Source: an uncultured Planctomycetaceae bacterium (lineage in GTDB: Bacteria; Planctomycetota; Planctomycetia; Planctomycetales; Planctomycetaceae). From it: a stretch of 11,368 nt of DNA. Both the position numbers and the translations under genes were made by a program. Within the stretch, counting starts at the first letter, position 1. Each line of letters starts with the position of its first letter. Below, piece after piece: positions 5,253 to 11,368 of this stretch. The stretch spans positions 1-11,368 of the forward strand of contig CALJUK010000624.1 in assembly GCA_937975745.1 (NCBI GenBank), in the 5' to 3' direction. Below the pieces are notes generated by a model. The model had not been told where the DNA came from. It saw nothing but the letters and a program-made list of their open reading frames with translations, and made no database searches.

Positions 5253-7514
5253 TTAGCACAATCCGACCGCTTGCAACGGGCATTTTCCGGCGATAAACGC
5301 CGTCGACGAGTGGGCATCTTGCAACATGACAGAAAGGCACTGACCGTCCCCTCCCCCAGAGACACTCACCACGGTCCCCAGTCCGTACCGCGGATGCCGA
5401 ACACGCATCCCGACACGATAAGGCCCCGTTTTGGCCGCTCGAACCTCTTTTTCGACGGCCGGCAACTTGGGCCGCGCAGGCCAGCCTTCGGCCTGCAGCT
5501 TGCGGCCTGACTCGGCAGGGGGCAGCTTGAGCGGGCGTTCCGCCATGAAGGAGTTAATTCGGCCGGTCGGGTCGAAATCCAACCCGGAAGAATCCCGATG
5601 CTGCAGCTTCATTTCTGACAGAAAGTCACTGGGAACGGTCCGCAGTGATCGCCCGCGGAACTCGCGGCAGTACGTGTGCGTCAGATACAGCCGCTCTTTG
5701 GCCCGTGTCATTCCAACAAACAGCAGCCGGCGTTCTTCCTCGATCTGGCTGTTATCACCGGCCCGCAATGACCGCTCGTGAGGCAGCAGGTTCTGCTCGA
5801 CGCCCACGATAAACACCACGGGAAATTCGAGCCCTTTCGCCGCGTGCAGGGTCAGCAGCGTCACCTGCCCACTGGCGTCGTCCAGCGAGTCGACTTCACC
5901 CGCCAGGCTAACCGACTCCAGGAAGGCTTCCAGCTGGTGTCCTTCTTCGGCCGTGCGATCGTACTGTCGCGCCGCCGTCAGTAGTTCTTCGACATTCGAC
6001 AGCCGTTGCACGTCCTGCTCGGAACTGCTCGAACGGAGCAACTTGCCATACCCGGTCCGGTCGAAAATCTGCCGCAGTAGTCCTTCGACACTTCCTGCAT
6101 CAGCCAGACTAAAGCCATTCATCAGTTCCGCAAACGCCGCCAGTCGTTTGGCGGCTCGCGGGGCAAGATCCGGATGCCGCTCGGCCTGGGCAGCCGCCTC
6201 CAGCAGAGTCATTCCCTCAGCGTCGGCCCACCGTATCAAGCGCTGCTGCGTGGACTTGCCGATTTCTCGTTTCGGCACGTTGACAATCCGCAGGAAGGCC
6301 AGCCGATCGGCCGGATTATGCACCAGTCTGAGGTAACCCAGCATGTCTTTGACTTCGGCCCGATCAAAGAAGGCCACACTACCCGAAATTTGATAGGGGA
6401 CCTGTTCGCGGGCCAACGCCCGTTCGAGTGTCCTTGAGAGGGCATTGACTCGATAACAAATCGCCACGTCCGACCAGCGATAACCCTCGTCCGTCACCAG
6501 CCGGCGGATCTGTCCGGCAATCTCGTCGGCTTCCTGCTGCTCGTCCTGGTAGAAGTGCATCTCGACAGCGTGACCGTCGGGTTTGTCTGTCTTCAACAGC
6601 TTCGCCTTGCGGCGGATATTGTGCGTGATGAGTTCATCGGCGGCACGAAGAATGTCCCGCGTGCTGCGGAAGTTCTCTTCCAGCCGGACGACCTGCGCAT
6701 CGGGAAAGTCTCTCTCGAACCGCAGAATGTTTTCGATTTGGGCTCCCCGCCATCCGTAGATCGACTGGTCCGGATCCCCGGTAACACACAGGTTGGGATA
6801 GTCCTGCGAAAGCCCCAGCACAATCCGGTACTGCGCCAAGTTGGTGTCCTGGTATTCGTCCACTAGGACATAGCGGTAATGCTCGTCGAGTTGCTGTCGC
6901 AGGGGCTCGTTCTCGGCCAGCAATTGCACCACATGCAGCAGCAGGTCGTCGAAGTCAACCGCGTTCGATTCCAGCAGAACCTGCTGATATCGCGGGTACA
7001 CGTCGGCAACAACATGCTCGATATGATTGCGGTAGGCTGCGTCGGTCTGTTGCGCGAACTCCTCAGCCGTAATCAGCTGATTCTTGGCGTTACTGATCCG
7101 CGATCCGATCTTCGCCGGCGAAAAGCTGACCGAATCGACGTCCATCTCGTGGAGGATCTGGCGAATCAGCTGCCTTTGGTCGGACGTGTCGCAAATCGAA
7201 TAATTCTGCCCCAGGCCCACCGCGCGACCGTATTGTCGGAGCAATCGGGCACAGAAACTGTGAAATGTCGAAACAGCCACCTTGGCGCCGGGCAGCAGCG
7301 AATCCACCCGGTTGGCCATTTCACGGGCCGCCTTGTTGGTGAACGTAATCGCCAGAATCTGGTGCGGTTTGACACCGCTTTCGACCAGTCGGGCGATCCG
7401 GCGCGTAATGACGCGCGTCTTCCCGGAACCGGGACCAGCCAGCACCAGCAACGGCCCGTCGCGGTGATCGACGGCCGAAAGTTGTGCCTGTGTCAGATGC
7501 GTTTCTGCGGTCAA
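5253..7514 (-). CDS. pcrA: PcrA/UvrD-family ATP-dependent 3'-5' DNA helicase
   Basis: A 753-residue superfamily 1A helicase that unwinds DNA in nucleotide excision repair, mismatch repair or rolling-circle replication and strips proteins from DNA. All motifs are intact: Q motif LTQAQLSAV (7-15), Walker A GPGSGKTR (27-34), Ia ITFTNKAA (56-63), II LVDEYQDTN (217-225), III GDPDQSIYGWRGA (246-258), IV RLEENFRST (277-285), V TLHAAKGLEFPVVFIVG (555-571) and VI EEERRLLFVGMTRAKERLYL (592-611). The tail (about 697-751, YRVGMRVRHPRYGLGTVVSVSG) is the Tudor-like domain that binds RNA polymerase in PcrA. The length is normal for the family. The start is TTG 7514; an upstream in-frame TGA leaves no ATG or GTG, and a GGAG site lies 11 bases before it. 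A six-codon frame on the same strand (7534-7514, MEFASR) ends in a TGA that overlaps this TTG. xerD follows after 276 bases. Confidence 0.95.
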   Translation of the reverse strand: MTAETHLTQAQLSAVDHRDGPLLVLAGPGSGKTRVITRRIARLVESGVKPHQILAITFTNKAAREMANRVDSLLPGAKVAVSTFHSFCARLLRQYGRAVGLGQNYSICDTSDQRQLIRQILHEMDVDSVSFSPAKIGSRISNAKNQLITAEEFAQQTDAAYRNHIEHVVADVYPRYQQVLLESNAVDFDDLLLHVVQLLAENEPLRQQLDEHYRYVLVDEYQDTNLAQYRIVLGLSQDYPNLCVTGDPDQSIYGWRGAQIENILRFERDFPDAQVVRLEENFRSTRDILRAADELITHNIRRKAKLLKTDKPDGHAVEMHFYQDEQQEADEIAGQIRRLVTDEGYRWSDVAICYRVNALSRTLERALAREQVPYQISGSVAFFDRAEVKDMLGYLRLVHNPADRLAFLRIVNVPKREIGKSTQQRLIRWADAEGMTLLEAAAQAERHPDLAPRAAKRLAAFAELMNGFSLADAGSVEGLLRQIFDRTGYGKLLRSSSSEQDVQRLSNVEELLTAARQYDRTAEEGHQLEAFLESVSLAGEVDSLDDASGQVTLLTLHAAKGLEFPVVFIVGVEQNLLPHERSLRAGDNSQIEEERRLLFVGMTRAKERLYLTHTYCREFRGRSLRTVPSDFLSEMKLQHRDSSGLDFDPTGRINSFMAERPLKLPPAESGRKLQAEGWPARPKLPAVEKEVRAAKTGPYRVGMRVRHPRYGLGTVVSVSGGGDGQCLSVMLQDAHSSTAFIAGKCPLQAVGLC

Positions 7515-8041
7515 CGCGATGCGAACTCCATCTCCAGGTCAGAATTTTTCGATGATGAATCATACAGGAGGTCTGGGGGAGTCGGCTAGACTCGGCCAGC
7601 GGATTGGTTGGTCCTGTGCGTTCATCCGCTTGGGCGACCCCGACTCGGCCCAAATGGCGTGTTCCCCGCTTCCAAATCACCGATCAACCCCAGCCTCGCC
7701 CCCTTAAAGCAAGTACGAAGATTGCACAGATTCAACGCGTCAAGTAGACTGAGCGGTAGAGAATGTTCCCGGCGATTACATCGGCTGTAAAAACCGAGCT
7801 GGCTGGGTGATTTCTGACCAATTCGAGGACTGTCCCCCAACCGGGTTGTCATGTTCGAGTCGCCTTGACACAGTGGACGTCCCCAGAGAGCGAATTGGCG
7901 TCCTGTAGGGCATCTGGCGCGGTGAACTGACCGACAAGACCGTTTCCTGCTCGAATGTCAGTCACCTCGAATGTCAGTCACCAGGGCGAGTTCACCAAAT
8001 CGCGAATCCACAACACTTCAGACTCGACGGAGCGAAAACGC
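7515..8041. other. 527-bp divergent spacer between pcrA and the secreted-protein gene
   Basis: Both flanking genes point outward, so promoters for each should lie here. On the minus strand TATGAT (7564-7559) is a fair -10 candidate for pcrA but has no good -35. On the plus strand a weak pair, TTGCAC (7722-7727) and TAGACT (7745-7750), spaced 17 bases, matches the sigma-70 consensus at only 3 and 4 positions. A clean TTGACA at 7865-7870 has no -10 partner. No RNA gene or coding sequence could be supported. The one clear structure is the tandem duplication at 7951-7982, listed separately. Confidence 0.5.
7951..7982 (+). repeat. Perfect 16-bp tandem duplication upstream of the secreted-protein gene
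   Basis: TCGAATGTCAGTCACC occurs at 7951-7966 and again, with no gap or mismatch, at 7967-7982. It ends 59 bases before ATG 8042, within the probable promoter or 5' leader. Each copy contains an ATG (7955 and 7971) in different frames. The lack of divergence points to a recent slippage duplication. If the unit is a regulator site, the copy number could affect expression. Confidence 0.85.
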
Positions 8042-10327
8042 ATGTCACGGAACGAAATTGATAGAGCCTGGCAGGAGCCTACCGAGTCCTGCTTCCGACT
8101 CCCACCTTCTCGGATCCGACGGCTGGGACACCTGCTGTTGACCTTGGGCCTCCTGTCTGGCGGTCAGCTGTCGCTGGCTGCTGACGAACCGGCTGAAAAA
8201 CCGGCCGACAAGAAAGCTGCCGAGACGCCGGCTGAGGAACCTACCGAAGTCGGTCTGATTGGCATCTTTCCGGCGGAAATTCCCAGCGATCTGTCGGGGG
8301 ATACCTTTGCACTGCTTACGGGCAACTGGACCGACTGGGGCACAGAGACCTCTGCCGAAGTCGTTCGCCTGTACGAAGAAGACCTCACCGTTCCTCAGCA
8401 GAAAGAACTTTTGGCCGGGCTCAGCAAGCGGATTGAGACACTCGACCGCTGTATTGACGACCCGCGATACGTGTCGATTCTGGACGAGTTGATCGTGATC
8501 CGGGGGAAGCTGGCCCGCCGAGTTTCCATCGGTCAGGCAATTTTGGCGACTCTCGAAACAGACCTGGCCGCTGCGCGGGCCAATGCTTTGAACGCCGCGG
8601 CCGATGCGGTGACTTCCGCTGCCAGCGAGCTGACCACCTACCTGAATTCTCTGAAGAACGGAGTCGGCTGGCAGGAGTATATGCACCTCAAAGACCTGCA
8701 GGAACGACTTGCCCAACGCAGCGAGCAACCCGCCGCCGTCGACCTGCTCAACCAGGTGCATAGCAAGCTGAAAGGCAAGTCCGAGTTGCAACAGGCTTCG
8801 CAACGAGAGTTTCTTGCAGGCAAAGCCTTCACGAAGCTGGAAGGGGCGATTGACGGCTACCTCGCATTGGCGGCCCAACCGGCCGGCGGTCCCGATCTGC
8901 AGAAGGTTCGGCAGATGCTGGCGGACCTTGTCGAGAATCTGGAAGCGTACGAGTCTGACCAGAGTTCCGCCAACGCGGCCGCTGTTCGCAACGCCTACAC
9001 ATCCATCCGCGACAGTCTCTCCGGCGGTGCCGCACAAATCTCGCTGGCATTGCGGAACCACTACTTCAACTACAATGTCCGCGTAACGGCCACAGAAGAA
9101 TTCTTGAATCAGATCGCTCAGCAAAGGCGGACCGACCGTGGCCCCGTCCGCGATTACATTCTCGGTGCCAATGTCTACGGCAACCAAGTGACGAATTCGG
9201 TGGTGGGTGTCGATCTGGTCCCCAGCGCCAACACCGCAAGGTTTGACATCACGTTAAATGGGACCAGCGTCAGCAACACTGCCGGCGTGACGAGCGAAGC
9301 GACCGTGTACACCCAGGGCACGCACTACTTCAATGCCCGCAAGCAAATCGATTTTGACGGCGAGAAGTTTACCACGCAGCCTGCCCGCATTTCGGTCAAC
9401 GCCAACAACAACACGTTCGACGCAAATACGCGGTACAGTGGTGGCCTGCTGGGCGGATTCGCCAACAAGGTTGCCATGCGGGAAGCCGAGAAAAGACGGC
9501 CCGAATCGGAAGCCATCGCCGTCGATCGCGTACAACGCCGCGTGCTGCCTGAGTTCAACTCGGAAGTCGACAAGCAATTCTCAGAAGCGACAACCAAGAT
9601 CCAGAACGAGTTGAACGTCAAGCTGCGTGACGCTGGCCTGTACCCATCTGCCAAGACGTACCACACAACAAATGACGCGTTGATTGTCAACACTCGGCTG
9701 ATGTCGGTTGGCGAACTGGGAGGCGGGCTGCCGACGGACGCCCTGGTCGAACCAAAGTCGCTGACCATTCAGATTCACGAATCGCAACTGAACAACTCGG
9801 TCGATCGGCTGCAACTGGCCGGCAAATCGATGACCGAATCCGAACTGATCAACGAGATCCAGTCATCGCTGTCGGACTTGCTCGGGCGGAAAATCAAACT
9901 CCCCAGCAACTCGGCCGAAGGCGAACAAAGTACCGATTCATTTCTGTTTGCCGAGTCGGACCCGCTGCGGTTCCGGATCGAAGACGGCGAGTTGATCATC
10001 GTCCTGCGGGCCGGCCTGAAGCAGGAAGGCAAGGACGAAATTCCAGCCCAAGTGATTACCATTCCGGTTTCGCTGGCTATTGACGGAGACAACCTCGTGG
10101 TTGATCGCGGAACGATCGGTGTCTCGGCTGTCGAACGTCCGCCGAGCATCGCCCTGCAAATTACCCGCGCAGGTGTGATTCGCTCCAAGGTCGAAAAGGC
10201 CCTGCCGCAGCGGAACGTCGACCGCAAGATCGTTATCAAACGCCCTGACAATGAAGGGGGCAACATCAACATGGAACTGGCAAACGTTAAGCTGCTCGAC
10301 GGCTGGTTGACTCTGGTGATCAAGTAA
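8042..10327 (+). CDS. Large secreted protein of unknown function, probably a planctomycete-specific family
   Basis: A 761-residue protein that I do not recognise. ATG 8042 is chosen because CGGAG (8028-8032) lies 9 bases upstream and a normal signal peptide follows: basic front (R24, R26, R27), core LGHLLLTLGLLSG, cleavage near A46-A47 before DEPAEKPADKK. The frame is open back to ATG 7955, but that would add 29 polar residues with no ribosome-binding site. After an Ala/Pro/Glu/Lys linker (48-69), residues about 103-345 are mostly helical, with the Ala-rich run LETDLAAARANALNAAADAV. Residues about 368-455 look beta-rich (YILGANVYGNQVTNSVVGVD, FDITLNGTSV). A charged helical stretch (about 472-530, MREAEKRRPESEAIAVDRV) follows. 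A second beta-rich region runs about 540-761 (SLTIQIHES, LRFRIEDGELIIVLRAGL, VITIPVSLAIDGDNLVVDRG). No catalytic motif is visible, and Cys is nearly absent. It ends in a strong terminator. A structural or ligand-binding envelope role is possible but unproven. Confidence 0.85.
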   Translation: MSRNEIDRAWQEPTESCFRLPPSRIRRLGHLLLTLGLLSGGQLSLAADEPAEKPADKKAAETPAEEPTEVGLIGIFPAEIPSDLSGDTFALLTGNWTDWGTETSAEVVRLYEEDLTVPQQKELLAGLSKRIETLDRCIDDPRYVSILDELIVIRGKLARRVSIGQAILATLETDLAAARANALNAAADAVTSAASELTTYLNSLKNGVGWQEYMHLKDLQERLAQRSEQPAAVDLLNQVHSKLKGKSELQQASQREFLAGKAFTKLEGAIDGYLALAAQPAGGPDLQKVRQMLADLVENLEAYESDQSSANAAAVRNAYTSIRDSLSGGAAQISLALRNHYFNYNVRVTATEEFLNQIAQQRRTDRGPVRDYILGANVYGNQVTNSVVGVDLVPSANTARFDITLNGTSVSNTAGVTSEATVYTQGTHYFNARKQIDFDGEKFTTQPARISVNANNNTFDANTRYSGGLLGGFANKVAMREAEKRRPESEAIAVDRVQRRVLPEFNSEVDKQFSEATTKIQNELNVKLRDAGLYPSAKTYHTTNDALIVNTRLMSVGELGGGLPTDALVEPKSLTIQIHESQLNNSVDRLQLAGKSMTESELINEIQSSLSDLLGRKIKLPSNSAEGEQSTDSFLFAESDPLRFRIEDGELIIVLRAGLKQEGKDEIPAQVITIPVSLAIDGDNLVVDRGTIGVSAVERPPSIALQITRAGVIRSKVEKALPQRNVDRKIVIKRPDNEGGNINMELANVKLLDGWLTLVIK

Positions 10328-10356
10328 CGCAAGCCGTCGCGACAACTCTGACTACC

Positions 10357-10401
10357 GACTGCCACGCCCACGTCATTTCGTGAGCGTGGCAGTCTTCATT
10401 T
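10357..10401 (+). terminator. Strong terminator hairpin after the secreted-protein gene
   Basis: GACTGCCACGC (10357-10367) pairs with GCGTGGCAGTC (10384-10394) over 11 bp. After one C-A mismatch, four more pairs (CACG with CGTG) close a six-base loop, TCATTT. The tail TTCATTT gives a modest T-rich run on the plus strand. It begins 29 bases after the stop at 10327, so it most likely ends that transcript. The stem could also slow transcription coming from the sulfatase side. Confidence 0.8.
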
Positions 10402-10533
10402 CCGCTATGCAGGTTTCCGCTGTCCACGTTCCTGCCCCGTACCTGACAATTGAGTTTCACAGGTCCAGAGGGTAGCAGCCAGCGCGAAGTTTTCCACGGA
10501 CGACCCACTGGTCGACAGCCGCCAAGGACGTTC

Positions 10534-10578
10534 ACCCCTTCACCCGCACCTGTATCCTCTCCCTCAAGGGGGAGGAAT
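10534..10578. repeat. REP-like palindromic element
   Basis: The core is TCCTCTCCC (10555-10563), loop TCAA, GGGGGAGGA (10568-10576): a 9-bp stem with one G-T pair. It is preceded by a CACCCCTTCACCCGCACC stretch. Elements of the form cacccCTCTCCCTCAAGGGGGAGAGGG are, as I recall, widespread dispersed palindromes in many bacterial genomes, and this looks like a family member. It also sits where a sulfatase terminator would be expected on the minus strand (about 120 bases past its stop), though no T-run follows there. Copy number cannot be judged from one window. Confidence 0.5.
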
Positions 10579-10694
10579 CCGGCCAGCAAATCGAAATCAC
10601 CCGTAGACCAACACGTCGGTCACCGAAATATTCCTCTGCGATCCTCTGTGTCCCCCGGCGGTGACTTCCGTTTCCACGGCAGGCCCGCGCTGGC

Positions 10695-11368
10695 CTATTC
10701 GTATTCCCACTTCAGAACCCACGGGTCTTTGGTCTGCTCCTGCCATTCCTTCAGCCGGGCCTGCATCCGCTTGAGGCGTTCCTCATTCTTGGGATCGAAG
10801 GCCAGGTTGTGGGCTTCCCAGGGGTCCTCCGCCAGGTTGTATAACTCGTGACGTGGCCGATGCAGATACGAGTAAACCGTTCGCTGACCGTACATCTGAT
10901 CGCCTCGCTTGAGGACTCCCTGCCAGGTCGGAGACGCGTACAAATCTGACGCAAACGGATAGGGAAGCTCGTGAGCGATATTGAAAATGTACTTATAATT
11001 CCCGTCGATCATCACGCGCATTGGGTAGTACATTGTGATCTCGTGGAACGTATGTGAAGCGAAGACCGTCTTGAAACCGTCCGGATGTTCCACACCCACG
11101 ACCGACAAGAACGAGCGACCGTGAAACGTGTACGGCACGGGCTTGCCGGGGCGCTCGATTCGGCGTTCACCAACATTCTCACCGGGGCGAATCGGCGCAC
11201 TCGGCTTCGGTGTGACACCGCAATAGTCCAGGACAGTCGGTGTGATGTCCGCCCAGCTGACGCGGGCATCACTCACAACGCCAGCTCGCGGGCTGTTAGG
11301 ATCGCGAACCACCAGCGGAAGATTCATTCCCGGCTCGTATAGGTTCGTTTTCGCACCGGGGAACGGGG
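10695..11368 (-). CDS. Sulfatase, C-terminal part, similar to heparan N-sulfatase (SGSH type; 5' partial)
   Basis: The frame is open from the window edge (first full codon ends at 11366) to TAG at 10697-10695, giving 223 residues. It opens with PFPGAKTNLYEPGMNLPLVV, the alkaline-phosphatase-superfamily sulfatase segment whose Lys helps hold the substrate sulfate. ADITPTVLDYCGV and HGRSFLSVVG follow. The stretch SHTFHEITMYYPMR, then FASDLYASPTWQGVLKRG, RHELYNLAEDPWEAHNLAFDP and WQEQTKDPWVLKWEY closely parallels the end of human N-sulfoglucosamine sulfohydrolase as I remember it, so removal of N- or O-linked sulfate from a sulfated glycan is the likely job. The N-terminal half with the formylglycine Cys/Ser motif and any signal peptide lies beyond the window, so activity and export cannot be judged. 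An in-frame ATG near 11327 is internal, not the start. It converges on the secreted-protein gene and shows no link to it. Confidence 0.9.
   Translation of the reverse strand, partial: PFPGAKTNLYEPGMNLPLVVRDPNSPRAGVVSDARVSWADITPTVLDYCGVTPKPSAPIRPGENVGERRIERPGKPVPYTFHGRSFLSVVGVEHPDGFKTVFASHTFHEITMYYPMRVMIDGNYKYIFNIAHELPYPFASDLYASPTWQGVLKRGDQMYGQRTVYSYLHRPRHELYNLAEDPWEAHNLAFDPKNEERLKRMQARLKEWQEQTKDPWVLKWEYE

Larger units (their letters stand above)
10328..10694. other. 367-bp convergent spacer
   Basis: It lies between two genes that point at each other. It holds the terminator hairpin at 10357-10394, a palindromic repeat-like piece at about 10534-10578, and a CTCTG-rich piece at about 10633-10665 that resembles dispersed low-complexity repeats. 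No open reading frame here has a ribosome-binding site or protein-like composition. Confidence 0.55.

Noticed and set aside
6879..7589. A 236-codon open frame on the plus strand opposite the start of pcrA
   Set aside because: It is antisense to intact helicase motifs and has no family features.
7955..8041. Upstream start ATG 7955 for the secreted protein
   Set aside because: It would add 29 polar residues before the signal peptide, lacks a ribosome-binding site and lies in the tandem duplication. ATG 8042 has CGGAG 9 bases upstream.
8045..9187. A 380-codon open frame on the minus strand opposite the secreted-protein gene
   Set aside because: It lies wholly inside a well-supported plus-strand gene with a signal peptide and ribosome-binding site. 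The long antisense frame follows from GC-rich codon use, and its translation has no recognisable domain.

Overview
The window looks like chromosomal sequence from a planctomycete (Planctomycetota). The base composition is moderately GC-rich. There is a large secreted protein of no recognised family, a signal-peptide-bearing ExbB with two ExbD proteins and a TPR partner, and a sulfatase of the heparan N-sulfatase (SGSH) type. Alternative starts (GTG, TTG) and weak or absent Shine-Dalgarno sites are common. I could not run any search, so the lineage is inferred from gene content and protein style. No prophage, IS element, CRISPR array, tRNA or rRNA was seen.

Layout: (1) 3-332, plus strand: the proline/arginine-rich tail of a gene that starts upstream. 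(2) 395-462: four degenerate 17-bp tandem units in the leader of the next gene. (3) 482-1609: an exported TPR protein. Its best ribosome-binding site and ATG (482) are cut off from the body by an in-frame TAA at 539-541, so translation must start at GTG 554 unless the base call is wrong. (4) 1995-3943: exbB, exbD1 and exbD2, a proton-motive-force-driven inner-membrane energy transducer. The TPR protein upstream is its likely periplasmic partner; no TonB, TolA or TolB gene is in view. (5) 4029-4976, minus strand: a XerD-type tyrosine recombinase with all six catalytic residues. It meets exbD2 tail to tail. (6) 5253-7514, minus strand: a complete PcrA/UvrD-type helicase with a TTG start. The pcrA-xerD spacer holds a 13-bp direct repeat and an 8-bp inverted repeat. 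(7) 7515-8041: a 527-bp divergent spacer with a perfect 16-bp tandem duplication. (8) 8042-10327, plus strand: a 761-residue secreted protein of unknown function. (9) 10328-10694: a convergent spacer with a strong terminator hairpin and two pieces that look like dispersed repeats. (10) 10695-11368, minus strand: the C-terminal part of an SGSH-like sulfatase, cut by the window edge.

How the genes fit together: the TPR, ExbB and ExbD genes form one functional block that could energise an envelope or outer-membrane process. xerD (chromosome dimer resolution) and pcrA (DNA repair and replication) are housekeeping DNA genes on the opposite strand. The secreted protein and the sulfatase are separate units. 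The least explained items are the 17-bp repeat array, the in-frame stop beside it, and the large secreted protein.
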